64,000 nt of DNA from an uncultured Aeriscardovia sp. (GCA_903789525.1 CAIFER010000001.1:806001-870000); one strand, 5' to 3'. Numbered from the stretch's first letter, positions 17,206 through 27,561 are shown. The notes: generated by a model from the letters alone, not told the origin. Made by a program: numbers and translations.

Positions 17206-17871
17206 TCACGAACGAACTTGTGGGAAGTGAGCAATGACAGGCAGACCAGTGATCTGCTGGGCCTCGTCATCGTTGCGAACTTTCGTATTCATGCGCTCAG
17301 CGATGATGACGATGCATGCGGCCGCGAGCAGCCCGACGAGAAATGCCGCTGCAACATACAGCTTGCGATTCGGCCCCGAAGGAGAAGCAGGAACCGTTGC
17401 CTTATCGACGACGTTGACAGCCGGAACGCCCATGACTTTCGCGGCCGTCGACGCGGTTTCGCGCATGTATGCATTGGCAATTGCAGCGGCTTGATGCCGA
17501 TCGGGACCCGTTACGGACAGCGTGATAATGCGAGACGTGTCCGACCCTTGAACGTTCGTCTTGTACCGGCTGAGTGACTTCATGCCCATTCGCGTCGCCA
17601 CATCCGTCGCCACTCGATCAGACTTGGCGATCGTGACCACATCATTGGCGAGCATCTGGCCGGCGGACAAGTTGCTGTAGCCGGTCGTGGAATTCTGCGG
17701 ATCTACCTGATTTGCAGGGGTTTTGGTGAGCACGTACATCGTGGTGGATGCCGTGTATTCGTTCGGCAAAAACACGCACACTCCTGCGGTGAGCACTGCC
17801 AGAACGACCGGTAATGCGATCACGAAGAAGATGTGCCGTCGTAGCAATCCGAAGAATTCACCAAGGGTCAT
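17206..17871 (-). CDS. EPS chain-length/kinase-activator membrane protein (CpsC/Wzz-like)
   Basis: A 221-residue protein with two membrane helices (about 15-35 and 175-200) flanking an outside domain, the standard Wzz/CpsC plan. It starts MTLGEFFGLLRRHIFFVIALPV and has a Pro-rich patch before the second helix (VPASPSGPNRKLYVAAAFLVG). Its C-terminal tail should contact and activate the kinase encoded 15 bases downstream. Together they set chain length of the polymer. Confidence 0.9.
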   Translation of the reverse strand: MTLGEFFGLLRRHIFFVIALPVVLAVLTAGVCVFLPNEYTASTTMYVLTKTPANQVDPQNSTTGYSNLSAGQMLANDVVTIAKSDRVATDVATRMGMKSLSRYKTNVQGSDTSRIITLSVTGPDRHQAAAIANAYMRETASTAAKVMGVPAVNVVDKATVPASPSGPNRKLYVAAAFLVGLLAAACIVIIAERMNTKVRNDDEAQQITGLPVIAHFPQVRS

Positions 17872-17984
17872 TGATCAGCTCCTGCTCTGCAGTGGTGTGG
17901 TTTGTTGTGGCGTTCAAAGCGCCCCTACTGTATGAATATAGAACACGCGCGTTCCGATACTGTGAACGTGTGTCAATATGCACC

Positions 17985-19679
17985 TCAATATGCACCGGTT
18001 CCACTTAAGACGGCGGGGATCGTTTTGAGCAAAATGGCGAGGTCGCCGGTGAATGAATTCGTGACGTACCACACGTCGAGCTGTTCGCCTTGCGCATCGG
18101 AAAGATCTGCGCGTCCAGATATTTGCCACGGGCCTGTCAGACCAGGTTTGACGAGCAACCGAGTCGCGTACACCGCATTGTTCAAATCGCGCTGATATGG
18201 CAGTTGTGGGCGCGGACCGACAAAACTCATCGTCCCCAGCAGGATATTGAACAGCTGCGGCAACTCATCGAGTGACGTCCTGCGCAGCACTTTGCCCACG
18301 CGAGTGATGCGAGGATCGTGCTTCGCTTTGAATGTCGAGCGACCCTCTTGACCCATTTGACGGGCAAGTTTCTGCTCAAGCTTGTCAGCGCCGACGTGCA
18401 TCGAACGGAACTTGAACATCGTGAACGGCTTACCGTACTGGCCGATTCGCACTTGGCGATAAAAGACCGGTCCTCCATCGTCGCACTTGATTGCAATGGC
18501 GATGATGACCATCGGGATCGCCGCCACGACGAGAGCGGCCAGCGAACAGACGAGATCGAAGAGACGCTTCGTGAGCCTACGGTACCAGCGGAATTGCGGG
18601 ATCGAGGACGTTAAAACTGGCATTGACCCGGCCACGTTGTGCAGATAGAACACGACTCCGCCGTTGATGTCACCGGTCGTGGCCACCGGGATGCTCAGCT
18701 CCATGCCAGAAGCTTGGACGGCGAGCGAAAATGCTGTGTAATACCGGGATCCACGGTCGATGCCATCGACGAGCAACACAACTTGGGAGCCGAGACTTCG
18801 CGCGGTGGCAGGCATGTGTGAGTCGAACGTCAAAATAGTCACGCCTTTTCGCTTCGCCCACGCGCTTTTCTGCTCGCTGACTTTGGCGGACGGATCTGCC
18901 TGGGCGACCCCATTTTCATCGTGGACGATCGGAGCAACCGCGATGGCATAGTAGCCCAGTCCCACGTTGGTGCGAATGCTCGCGAGCGCAGACATGATGC
19001 CGTCCCACGAGCCGACGATGGTGACCGGATAACGGAAATGCCCGTGGATGCGCAGCGCGTGGACGATTCGCCGCCAACCCCACCGTTCAACAGCGGTCAA
19101 AATTGTGACAAAGAGGAGGATCCACACGATTTGCCATCGTTCGATCTGAATGCGTGCGGCGAGGCAGATGAGACCAGCGGTTAAGACTGCGGTGAAATCG
19201 GCGCTGGCAATTTTGGCGTACAGATCGTACCCTTCACCCATCAGATGCCGGTGGTATCCGCCGACGAACCACAGGGAGAAGCACCAAATGCACATGGTGT
19301 CGATGACGAAAATCCACGGCGCGAGACGGTGGCTGTACCCGTTGTGGTCAATATACATAAAGGTAAAGCTGTACGATGCGGAAACAATCAGCGTGGATAG
19401 CGCAGCAACGAGAGCGTCGGTGATGACGAGAGAAAGAGTGAACCAGAGCGTCCACCGCACGAAGGCGACATGCGGATCAGACGATTCGAACTCAGTGTCT
19501 TTGATCTCTTTCGTGTTCGGCATGTAGGAACGATCGAAGAAGGTCGAGTGCGAACGGTGAGATCGCCGGTGCGATAAGACATGGTGATGCGCTGAGTGAT
19601 AGGAAGTATGAGAAGCATTCTCGTGCGTTGCAGTACGAGTTGTATCTTTCTCCTCATTCTCTCTGTGATCGGTCGCCAT
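17985..19679 (-). CDS. polyprenyl glycosylphosphotransferase, EPS priming enzyme (CpsE/RfbP-like)
   Basis: A 564-residue protein, the first gene of the EPS operon. It moves a sugar-1-phosphate onto undecaprenyl phosphate. A His/Ser-rich cytoplasmic N-terminus (1-50) precedes four membrane helices (about 75-190), a Rossmann-like middle domain, a fifth hydrophobic segment ([22 protein letters not shown]) and the catalytic domain with [53 protein letters not shown] and [19 protein letters not shown] lies 7 bases before the start. The transferred sugar is usually Gal or Glc, but substrate cannot be fixed from sequence. Confidence 0.93.
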   Translation of the reverse strand: MATDHRENEEKDTTRTATHENASHTSYHSAHHHVLSHRRSHRSHSTFFDRSYMPNTKEIKDTEFESSDPHVAFVRWTLWFTLSLVITDALVAALSTLIVSASYSFTFMYIDHNGYSHRLAPWIFVIDTMCIWCFSLWFVGGYHRHLMGEGYDLYAKIASADFTAVLTAGLICLAARIQIERWQIVWILLFVTILTAVERWGWRRIVHALRIHGHFRYPVTIVGSWDGIMSALASIRTNVGLGYYAIAVAPIVHDENGVAQADPSAKVSEQKSAWAKRKGVTILTFDSHMPATARSLGSQVVLLVDGIDRGSRYYTAFSLAVQASGMELSIPVATTGDINGGVVFYLHNVAGSMPVLTSSIPQFRWYRRLTKRLFDLVCSLAALVVAAIPMVIIAIAIKCDDGGPVFYRQVRIGQYGKPFTMFKFRSMHVGADKLEQKLARQMGQEGRSTFKAKHDPRITRVGKVLRRTSLDELPQLFNILLGTMSFVGPRPQLPYQRDLNNAVYATRLLVKPGLTGPWQISGRADLSDAQGEQLDVWYVTNSFTGDLAILLKTIPAVLSGTGAY

Positions 19680-19752
19680 GCTTATTCCTTCATATGAGTT
19701 TTTACTCTCCCCTTTTCACCTCCCATAATAAACAGCTGTTACTTTTAATAGT

Positions 19753-19825
19753 GCATTTCTCATAGCGCATTTTCATCGCATGTTTTCAGCTCATTTCCAC
19801 CGTATGTTTTCCACTCATTTCCTCA
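19753..19825. repeat. three tandem ~24-bp repeats in the EPS/DUF4012 divergent promoter region
   Basis: Two adjacent 24-bp copies (19778-19801 and 19802-19825) share 19 of 24 bases, with core ATGTTTTC followed by CTCATTTCC. A weaker third copy lies at 19753-19777 (GCATTTCTCATAGCGCATTT). They lie between the diverging EPS operon and DUF4012 gene, where iterated sites for one regulator would be expected. Confidence 0.5.
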
Positions 19826-19864
19826 TGCTCTCTCACCTATTCCCTTTCACGATGTGCGATCCAC

Positions 19865-19870
19865 TACAAT
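19865..19870 (+). promoter_or_regulatory. -10-like TACAAT directly before the DUF4012 start; possible leaderless transcript
   Basis: TACAAT at 19865-19870 ends 10 bases before ATG 19881, and there is no Shine-Dalgarno sequence anywhere before the candidate starts. Transcription from this hexamer would begin at about 19877-19881, on the start codon itself. No good -35 is visible. Confidence 0.4.
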
Positions 19871-19880
19871 CGCACATGTG

Positions 19881-21734
19881 ATGATGCAACAAAGCAATGA
19901 GTTTCAGTCGTCCCAGCCATCCCAGCCATCCCAGTCATTCCGCCCACACAAGTCGCATCGCGTGCGGAACACTATCCTGATCATCATTTTCGCCATCTTC
20001 GTTCTCCTGATTGCTTGGTGCGTGACACTCGGTGTTCAGGCCCGGCACATGATCACAGAGACGCAATCTGCACAATCGGCCCTCACCAGCTATGCCGCGA
20101 GCGCGAAACAAGCCCTCACCTCCGGAAATACTGTGAATAAACAGCAGGTGACGGCCTTGGCTACCGATCCCCGACTCGCGCACGCCAATGACGCTCTCGC
20201 CGACGTTGACCGCACGATCCACGGTCCGCAGTGGACTGCACTGACGGTTTTGCCCGGTTATGGCCAAGACGTCACCCTTGCTCGAGGACTTGCGCACGCC
20301 GGTCACGAACTCACATCGCAGGTGCTTCCGCCATTCATTTCGGGCGCACAAACGGCTCTGACCGCCCGACTGACGAACAACGGCACGATCAACACGCAAG
20401 CACTCACCCACATCAGCAACCAACTCTCAACTGCTTCAACGCATCTGACATCGACCACATCGTTCGTTCAGTCGCTGCCAACCGGATCGATTCCACAGCT
20501 CCAGTCCGCCCGCAGCACGATCGCGAACGGACTGACCACGCTGTCAACATCGTCGCGCACAGGCATCCAAGTTCTCGACCTCATGACGCGCTTACTCACT
20601 TCCCCGACACAACACACGTGGGTGCTCGCCGGTGTCACCCCAGCAGAAATCCGCTCTTCAGCAGGGCTGATCGGTTCTATCGGCGAAATGAAAATCGGGC
20701 AAGGGAAAATGACGATCGACTCGTTCTCGCCGAACACGAGCTTCATCCCTGAAGGCCCGATCATTCAATCAGACGAATCGATCAAACTTTTCCAGGCGGA
20801 CGGCTTCAAGCTCAAGAACAACAGCGCGTACTCGTTCGATGCCCGCGATATCGGCGTCGACCCAGACTTTGCAGGTATGGCGAAGTCGCTGATCACGGTG
20901 TGGACGAACTCACCGTCCGGCCGCGGCTCGAATCCGCAAGGTGTGATCGCCATCGACCCAGTGTGCATGCAGCAACTCATCGCCGCTTCTGGCGCGATCA
21001 CCGCACCGGATGGAACAGTGCTGACCGGCACGAACGCCGCCGCCTTCCTCAATAACGGCATCTACATCAAACACCCGAACAATCAGGAGCAGGACGCACT
21101 CTTCGCTGCAATCGTCTCGATGATTTCCGAGCGGATGGTCAGCAACCTGAACGGAAAGATGATCTTCACGCTCATGCGCGGCTTCACGCAGCTCGTCGAC
21201 GGTCGGCATGTGCAGGCGTACTCCACTGACCCGTCAATCCAGCACATCATCGGCAACCTTGGGCTCACCCGAGCACCGCAAGCGAGCGCCACTCACCCGA
21301 CGCTTGGCCTGTACGTCAACTCATACAACTCATCCAAGATGGACTTCTACAACAAGCGCACTGTTTCGGTCAGGCAGACGGCCGGTCCGACGCGCAACGG
21401 TGTAGCAGGACAGCGCACGTACACGGTCACACTGAAGGTCGCCAATACGCTCACACCGCGACTCGCCGGCCAATTGCCCGCGTATGTGCTCGCCGGACGC
21501 CAACAGCGCGATGCCCTCAGTGAGTTCCTCCTCGTCTACGCGCCTCAAGGCGGATCAGTCAAAGTGGATCGGTCGCCGACGCCGTTTGCACCGTTTACGT
21601 GGAATGGCAAGTCGCTGTTGAGGACCGTCTACCAGATTGGTCCGCAATCGTCCGCAAACTACACACTCACGGTGAAGACGTCTGCGCATGCAACGAGTGG
21701 GCTGACGGTCGATCAGTCTCCAGCATGCCAATAA
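19881..21734 (+). CDS. DUF4012-family membrane-anchored protein
   Basis: A 617-residue protein from ATG 19881 (an in-frame GTG at 19854 would add 9 residues). A Gln/Ser/Pro-rich cytoplasmic tail and basic stretch precede one membrane helix (about 32-55), and the rest lies outside. The body carries hallmarks I associate with DUF4012: LPGYGQDVTLARGLAHAG, QHTWVLAGVTPAEIRSSAGLIG, then repeated substrate-like domains. These proteins are found beside EPS and cell-wall glycan genes in actinobacteria. Their role is not established; the LytR-like outline suggests polymer attachment or processing at the surface. It diverges from the EPS operon and ends 44 bases before a convergent GH66 gene. Confidence 0.8.
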   Translation: MMQQSNEFQSSQPSQPSQSFRPHKSHRVRNTILIIIFAIFVLLIAWCVTLGVQARHMITETQSAQSALTSYAASAKQALTSGNTVNKQQVTALATDPRLAHANDALADVDRTIHGPQWTALTVLPGYGQDVTLARGLAHAGHELTSQVLPPFISGAQTALTARLTNNGTINTQALTHISNQLSTASTHLTSTTSFVQSLPTGSIPQLQSARSTIANGLTTLSTSSRTGIQVLDLMTRLLTSPTQHTWVLAGVTPAEIRSSAGLIGSIGEMKIGQGKMTIDSFSPNTSFIPEGPIIQSDESIKLFQADGFKLKNNSAYSFDARDIGVDPDFAGMAKSLITVWTNSPSGRGSNPQGVIAIDPVCMQQLIAASGAITAPDGTVLTGTNAAAFLNNGIYIKHPNNQEQDALFAAIVSMISERMVSNLNGKMIFTLMRGFTQLVDGRHVQAYSTDPSIQHIIGNLGLTRAPQASATHPTLGLYVNSYNSSKMDFYNKRTVSVRQTAGPTRNGVAGQRTYTVTLKVANTLTPRLAGQLPAYVLAGRQQRDALSEFLLVYAPQGGSVKVDRSPTPFAPFTWNGKSLLRTVYQIGPQSSANYTLTVKTSAHATSGLTVDQSPACQ

Positions 21735-21778
21735 AATCCAATGAATAAATGTTTCACTTCTGAGAAGTACACCCCTCG

Positions 21779-23392
21779 CTACAACCGAATTATCACAGTC
21801 CCCCAAATATACATTGACGGAATCTGAATACATGTATACAGTGCGTCGCCATACTTTTGCGTGGCAAATTCAAGATTTCTGATATCAATTCCTTGTTCCC
21901 CATCTGGAGTGGAATAGGTAACAGAAGAAGCAGGCTTATCAGTCCTCACCTGAAAAGTAAATGGTTTAGTCTGGCGTACATTTTGGTCGTGTGTCCATTT
22001 TGGATCACGGGAGCCCATGAGATTCACGAAATTGATAAAAAGAAAATCTTTCTTCTCCTGAACTCGTGCCCAGATCCAGCCTGGTTTAGGAAGATCAGAA
22101 AGAATGTCTTCATCAGCAATGATATTGCGTCCGCCAGCTCGTTCAGAAGCGACAGAAGCAGTATGTAACTCACGATCATCCCAGAGACCCGATAAGTAAG
22201 CGATGTAGTCATAGTAGGTAACGATTCGTTCGGCGCGCTTCGCATCGGCAGTGAAGTACTTGCTGTAATACGCCTGGGTGAGAAGACCACGATTCTGCCC
22301 GTTTATCAGATGAGTTGCTCCTGCTACCGTAATGATCGCAGTGAGGATCTTAAGCGCGTTGTATGCCTTCTGCGAACCGCCTTGAATAAATTGAGGTAGA
22401 TATGCTGCCAGAATCACAGGGAGGTCAGAGATTGACCGAGCATGCTCAATGAGTCGAAGAATATCCGTATAGGTGGAATAAGGATCCCACACCTCAATAT
22501 ATAAGGCATCTTGATGAGCCGAAGCTAGATAATCGACAGGCCAATTTTTTACATTATTAAAAATGAGCTTTGGTGCACCAGTCGAAGTGTGCAAAGAGGA
22601 TTTCGCATCATTGACAAGCTCACGAAAGTCACGGGCAAGATCGAGTTTGCATCCATGAACATCATTTGCTTTTTCTGGAAAGCCATATGTATCCATGTGT
22701 ATACCGTCGAAACCTAAATCAAGTGCTTTTTGGTACTCGCTAAGAATATGGTCATGCCAAGCGCAGCCTCTCTCCACATTCATGATGGATAGAAGATCGA
22801 AAAAGAAAACAGGCTTTCCCTTACTGTCATAAAGGCACTCATCTGGATGTTCTTTTGCGTATTGATGAGAGGCTCCGTAGATAGCTCCGTATGCTACAGC
22901 ATTGATTCCATATTCATGGCACATGCCAATAAGAGTATGCAACGTTACCCGTGAAATGCTCTTGCCCATCATATCTGTGTAATCATTTGTCGGCCCTGTC
23001 AGCTGATCATGCCGATAAGCCCAGTCATAAAACTGGACATCAGTGATATGCAGTCGATTGAGCCATTCCAAGGGCGCTGTATCATCTGCATTCGCTCTCG
23101 AGAAATCAGTGAGAAAACCATAACGAACCTGATCTGTTGAGATATCAAAAGCGGTCTCAATCTGAGCACCAGAGTCATCAACCTGCAAAAGATATCCAGA
23201 ATGACTTTTCAGGCTAAGACCGTTCAAGCAAATCATGCCCTTCTCATTAATTTGCTTGATACCATGCCACACCAGTCTATTTTCACGAAACAGCGATAAC
23301 TGCAAGCGCTGTTTTTCTGTTCCTTTCACAATAAAGGAAGGTTCCTGCCCCTCAGCAAATCGGGCTCGCGTAGGGATGATTCTCATTGACAT
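21779..23392 (-). CDS. GH66 dextranase-family enzyme without signal peptide
   Basis: A 537-residue GH66 protein. The barrel motifs include the expected nucleophile Asp234 in GFDGIHMDTYG and acid Glu300 in LYIEVWDP, with NNVKNWP before it. An N-terminal beta-sandwich-like part (1-90) precedes the barrel. There is no signal peptide or membrane helix, so it should work in the cytoplasm, and it is too short to carry the inserted CBM35 of cycloisomaltooligosaccharide glucanotransferases. It is the last gene of the importer operon (SBP, GH13, two permeases, GH66). Likely role: endo-cleavage of imported long isomaltooligosaccharides into pieces for the GH13 enzyme. Most known GH66 dextranases are secreted, so this location is notable. 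Confidence 0.88.
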   Translation of the reverse strand: MSMRIIPTRARFAEGQEPSFIVKGTEKQRLQLSLFRENRLVWHGIKQINEKGMICLNGLSLKSHSGYLLQVDDSGAQIETAFDISTDQVRYGFLTDFSRANADDTAPLEWLNRLHITDVQFYDWAYRHDQLTGPTNDYTDMMGKSISRVTLHTLIGMCHEYGINAVAYGAIYGASHQYAKEHPDECLYDSKGKPVFFFDLLSIMNVERGCAWHDHILSEYQKALDLGFDGIHMDTYGFPEKANDVHGCKLDLARDFRELVNDAKSSLHTSTGAPKLIFNNVKNWPVDYLASAHQDALYIEVWDPYSTYTDILRLIEHARSISDLPVILAAYLPQFIQGGSQKAYNALKILTAIITVAGATHLINGQNRGLLTQAYYSKYFTADAKRAERIVTYYDYIAYLSGLWDDRELHTASVASERAGGRNIIADEDILSDLPKPGWIWARVQEKKDFLFINFVNLMGSRDPKWTHDQNVRQTKPFTFQVRTDKPASSVTYSTPDGEQGIDIRNLEFATQKYGDALYTCIQIPSMYIWGTVIIRL

Positions 23393-23462
23393 CTAACTTT
23401 CTAGCTCATGCGATGTAATGTGCTGCAATCTTGCAGTATGAGTACTTTTAATACATCAGGTA

Positions 23463-24446
23463 TCAGCCTTTAATGGCTCCGATCATGACCCCCTTATCGA
23501 AATACTTCTGGAGGAATGGATAGATGATGATAAGCGGCAAAGCCGAAACGATGATGATACCAAACTTGATTTGATCACCGAGGTTTTGTGACTGAGCGGC
23601 CGTCAGCTGAGCCATACCTGGCTTCGTCTGATTAGCAAGAAGAATATTTTGCAACACATTTTGCAGTGGCTGTAGATCCTGATCACGGATATAGATCAGT
23701 CCTGTGAAGTAATCATTCCAATGCCCGACGAAATAGTACAGGCCAATGACGGCCAAAATAGCACTCGAAAGTGGCAAAACTATTTTGAGGAAATAACCCC
23801 AATAGCTCAGACCATCGATGCGTGCAGCATCGAAGAGATCCTCAGGAATAGAAGATTCAAAGAAGGAACGAGAAATAATCACGTTGTAGACGCTCACAGC
23901 ACCTGGAATAATGAACACCCACATGGAATTGAGGAGACCGAGCTGCTTCATCAGAAGGTAGCTAGGGATCATGCCGCCGCCAAAGAACATGGTGAATGTG
24001 AAGATGAACATGATCACCCTTCGCGGACGGAACTCTTTACGTGAGAGGCCAAAAGCACATGGAATTGTTACCAGCAAATTCAGAGCCGTACCCACTATCG
24101 CATAAATAAGCGTATTTCTGTAACCGATCCAGATGCGACTGTCTTGAAGTATCTTCGAATATCCAGCAAGCGTAAACCCTTGAGGCAACAGACTGACCTG
24201 CCCATTCGCAACTGCTGTCGGATCAGAGAATGAAGCGATAAGTACAAACCACAACGGATAGATAATCGCCACGATGACAAGTGCAAGAATCAGGAAAATG
24301 ACAATATCAGCAATGGCATCACCGATCGTCAATTTTTGGTGAACGTGCTTGTTCATTGGAGTATGTTCTACTCCTGCTAGCGCCTTTTGCTCAGGCGTCA
24401 TATTCATCATTTTCACCGCATTACGAGTGCTACTAATCGTTTCCAT
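23463..24446 (-). CDS. ABC sugar importer permease (CUT1 family, LplC/YtcP-like)
   Basis: A 327-residue permease with six membrane helices. The cytoplasmic loop motif EAA reads FFESSIPEDLFDAARIDGLSYWGYFLKIVLPLSSA. The start ATG 24446 has GAGGA 6 bases upstream. It pairs with the permease encoded just upstream, and the solute-binding lipoprotein at the head of the operon should deliver isomaltooligosaccharides. No ATPase gene is present in the locus, so the pair probably uses a shared MsmK-type ATPase encoded elsewhere. Confidence 0.92.
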   Translation of the reverse strand: METISSTRNAVKMMNMTPEQKALAGVEHTPMNKHVHQKLTIGDAIADIVIFLILALVIVAIIYPLWFVLIASFSDPTAVANGQVSLLPQGFTLAGYSKILQDSRIWIGYRNTLIYAIVGTALNLLVTIPCAFGLSRKEFRPRRVIMFIFTFTMFFGGGMIPSYLLMKQLGLLNSMWVFIIPGAVSVYNVIISRSFFESSIPEDLFDAARIDGLSYWGYFLKIVLPLSSAILAVIGLYYFVGHWNDYFTGLIYIRDQDLQPLQNVLQNILLANQTKPGMAQLTAAQSQNLGDQIKFGIIIVSALPLIIIYPFLQKYFDKGVMIGAIKG

Positions 24447-24497
24447 GATGATTCCTCTTCATTTCCATTCGTTTTCTCATCTTCAGATACAACTGGA

Positions 24498-25523
24498 TCA
24501 GAAGATGCTGGTATCACTTGTCTTCTTTGCGATGAAATTAGCCACGATGAGGAAGAAGAAATTGACAAGTGAGTTAAAAAGACCAATAGCCGTTGAATAA
24601 GAGAATTGAGTATCAAGAATTCCAATTCGGTATGTATACGTCGAAATGACCTCTGACGCAGTGATGTTAAGAGTATTCTGCATCAGCCACACCTTTTCGA
24701 AACCGACTCCGAGTATGGAGCCCATATTGAGAATCAGGAGAACGCCAATCGTTGGCATAATCGTAGGGATATCGACGTACCGAATGAGTTGCATTCTCCC
24801 AGCGCCATCGATTTTTGCTGCTTCATAAAGAGCCGTATCCACTGAGCTGAGAGCAGCAAGGTAGATAATGCAATTCCAGCCCATGTGCTGCCAAACCTCA
24901 GAGATCCAGTAAATAGGGGTGAATGCCTTCGGATTCCCCATCAAACTCGTTCGCCCGAAGAATCGGCCGAGAAGACCATTGCCAGGTGAAAGGAAGATAT
25001 TGATCATCGAGACAATGACGACCGTTGAGATGAAGTGAGGCATGTACGTGATGGTCTGCACAAATCCTTTAATCTTCTGATTGCCGATCTGATTGATCAG
25101 CAACGCCAAAATAATCGGTGCGATAAAGCCCATCACCAAGGTCCACAAACTTATGCGGAACGTATTGCGAATAATTTCGCCAAACAGTGGATCACGGAAG
25201 AACTGTTGGAAATATTCTGTTCCAACCCAACGCCCACCAGTGAGGCCTTTCGTTACGTCATAATCACGAAAAGCGAGCTGGATTCCATACATAGGCACGT
25301 AGCTAAAAAGAAGAACAAAGCAGAGAGCAGGAAGAACCATCGTCCAAATTTCCCAGTAGCGCTTGAAGTGGTTCGCCAACTTCTTGTACCACGGCTGATG
25401 CTTCGCCACCCACTCATTGTCCGTGATCGAGATGTTCGAACTTTCCTTATCTGCACGCGCACCATGCGTATTACCGGTTTTTATACCTTTCATACGCGAT
25501 CGCGCTGCCTGTGCTGACGTCAT
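24498..25523 (-). CDS. ABC sugar importer permease (CUT1 family, LplB-like)
   Basis: A 341-residue inner-membrane permease, the other half of the channel. A basic N-terminal tail of about 55 residues precedes six helices. The EAA loop reads LSSVDTALYEAAKIDGAGRMQLIRYVDIPTIMP. ATG 25523 is chosen because GGAGG lies 7 bases upstream; ATG 25529 sits too close to it. The GH13 stop codon overlaps this region, so translation is coupled. Confidence 0.92.
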   Translation of the reverse strand: MTSAQAARSRMKGIKTGNTHGARADKESSNISITDNEWVAKHQPWYKKLANHFKRYWEIWTMVLPALCFVLLFSYVPMYGIQLAFRDYDVTKGLTGGRWVGTEYFQQFFRDPLFGEIIRNTFRISLWTLVMGFIAPIILALLINQIGNQKIKGFVQTITYMPHFISTVVIVSMINIFLSPGNGLLGRFFGRTSLMGNPKAFTPIYWISEVWQHMGWNCIIYLAALSSVDTALYEAAKIDGAGRMQLIRYVDIPTIMPTIGVLLILNMGSILGVGFEKVWLMQNTLNITASEVISTYTYRIGILDTQFSYSTAIGLFNSLVNFFFLIVANFIAKKTSDTSIF

Positions 25524-25525
25524 TG

Positions 25526-27385
25526 TCATGCCTCCTCTGATGTTTCGGTTTCAAGAGCAAACGCCATCCATGGATCAAGCACGCCACTATGAATGCTGTG
25601 ATGAACGCGATCCTGAATGTCTGTGGAGATCAGAAGCTTCACACCCTTATTTTCCTTATTCACTTTTTGAAGAAGATGTTTCGCCTGATCAGGAATATCA
25701 ACTGGTGATCCAGAAACATTCACGACAACGATGATCTGCGATTTACCAAGTGTTCGAATGAAATCGTAAACATGTTCATCAGAGTCATCGAGAAGATGGA
25801 AATCACCTGCCGAGACAACCGGATTCGTATGCCTCAGATGAATCAGCTTTCGATAGAAACTGAGTACCGAATTGGGATCCGTTAACTCGGCAGCAACGTT
25901 GATCTCATCTTTATTCGGGTTAACGTCAAGCCACGGAGCTGTTCCCCCATGCTCCAGTGCCCTCGCATCTTCAAATCCGGCATATGTTGAATCGTCCCAC
26001 TGCATAGGGGTGCGGGAATTATCTCGACTCACTCGTGCAAGAGACTGCATCATCGAGTCAGCACTCTGAACATGAGCTTGCTCAACACGTTGGTGAAAAG
26101 CATTGATCGATTCAATGTCACGATACTGATCCAAACGAGTAAAGTGCGCATTTGTCATTCCCAGTTCTTCGCCTTGGTAGATGTATGGTGTCCCCCGGTG
26201 AAGATGAAGGAGTAAAGCAAGCGCTTTAGCCGAACGAGTGCGCGTCTGAGATGAACTATCGTCACCCCACCGCGAGACGCTACGGGGTTGATCGTGGTTG
26301 TTGAAGTAGAGACTTGCCCAGCCCCTGCCGCTGACTGCTTGCTGCTCACCATTCATAGCTTTCTTCAGACGTGTGAGCTTTAATGGCTTCATATTCCATT
26401 TGGCTCCGTCTTGATCACAGCTGACATGATCGAATAGAAACAGCATGTCCAGCTCATGGTTCTTTGGATCAGTAATCGCAGAGTTTCGGGTAGGAGAAAT
26501 CCCCTGTCCTTCACCGACAGTCATGTATCCATGACGACCAGAGAATACAGCTGTGCGCATCTCACGAAGGTATTCATCTAGACGTGGGCCGTCCATGCTA
26601 AAAGGCCATGGGCTCGAATAGCCTTCTTCACCTGCAGGCAGATCTTTGATCTGTGAACCTACTTCCCCTGGTAGCTTTCCATTGCTGTCCACAGTTTTAG
26701 AGATCAGAGTGATCACATCCATACGGAATCCGTCGATACCGCGATCCATCCACCAATTCATCATGCGGTAGACAGCTTTGCGGACCTCTGGATTTTCCCA
26801 GTTCAGATCAGGTTGCTTGCGGGAGAAAGTATGAAGATAATATTCACCTCTCTTGGGATCGTACGTCCACGCTGAACCGCCAAAAGTACTTCCCCACTTG
26901 TTAGGTTCGGCTCCTGGTGTTCCTGGTACATGTCCAGGACGAGCAGGACGCCACCAATACCAGTCCGAATGAGGATCAGTTTTGTTGCGGGATGCCTGGA
27001 ACCAAGGATGCTCGTCTGAAGTATGGTTCACTACTAAATCCATGACGACGCGTAAACCAAGCTGATGAGCATGAGCGAGGAGAGAATCCATATCATCCAT
27101 CGAGCCAAACAACGGATCAATCTGCTCATAATTAGAGATGTCATAGCCGTTGTCGTCTTGTGGAGACTTATAGACAGGAGAAAGCCAAAGGACGTCTACT
27201 CCGAGAGAGGCTAGATAAGGTAACCTTTTCTCGATTCCCTTCAAATCGCCTATGCCATCATTATTCGAATCTTGGAAACTGCGCGGATAAATCTGGTAGA
27301 CGACTGCATTTGCCCACCACGGATTAGGAGTTGCACCATTCGTACGAATAGAATCAGGCAGCATTGCCCTTTGACTATCAGTCAT
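25526..27385 (-). CDS. GH13 alpha-1,6-glucosidase (oligo-1,6-glucosidase/dextran glucosidase type)
   Basis: A 619-residue cytoplasmic GH13 enzyme that should release glucose from isomaltooligosaccharides. WWANAVVYQIYPRSFQDSNNDGIGDL opens the barrel (residues 23-48). Catalytic residues: nucleophile Asp223 in GFRMDVITLISK, acid/base Glu292 in TVGEGQG, stabiliser Asp365 in FNNHDQPR. Val224 after the nucleophile is the residue linked to alpha-1,6 preference; alpha-1,4 relatives carry Ala or Gly. Start ATG 27385 gives a normal N-terminus, with in-frame ATG 27448 an alternative with GAGAGAGG upstream. It is the second gene of the operon, between the binding protein and the permeases. Confidence 0.9.
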   Translation of the reverse strand: MTDSQRAMLPDSIRTNGATPNPWWANAVVYQIYPRSFQDSNNDGIGDLKGIEKRLPYLASLGVDVLWLSPVYKSPQDDNGYDISNYEQIDPLFGSMDDMDSLLAHAHQLGLRVVMDLVVNHTSDEHPWFQASRNKTDPHSDWYWWRPARPGHVPGTPGAEPNKWGSTFGGSAWTYDPKRGEYYLHTFSRKQPDLNWENPEVRKAVYRMMNWWMDRGIDGFRMDVITLISKTVDSNGKLPGEVGSQIKDLPAGEEGYSSPWPFSMDGPRLDEYLREMRTAVFSGRHGYMTVGEGQGISPTRNSAITDPKNHELDMLFLFDHVSCDQDGAKWNMKPLKLTRLKKAMNGEQQAVSGRGWASLYFNNHDQPRSVSRWGDDSSSQTRTRSAKALALLLHLHRGTPYIYQGEELGMTNAHFTRLDQYRDIESINAFHQRVEQAHVQSADSMMQSLARVSRDNSRTPMQWDDSTYAGFEDARALEHGGTAPWLDVNPNKDEINVAAELTDPNSVLSFYRKLIHLRHTNPVVSAGDFHLLDDSDEHVYDFIRTLGKSQIIVVVNVSGSPVDIPDQAKHLLQKVNKENKGVKLLISTDIQDRVHHSIHSGVLDPWMAFALETETSEEA

Positions 27386-27561
27386 ATCAGTAGCCTTCTC
27401 AAAATCAGGATGCTTATTGTGGGAGGACACATTTTCAACAAATCTCATGCCTCTCTCATACTGGGCCAGATGATGGCACATGACCGTGCTGTCATTCGGC
27501 CCATTATGGGGTAGGAAAGAGAACAAAGATGAAGCGTAAATAAATTACTAATCCATTGGCA

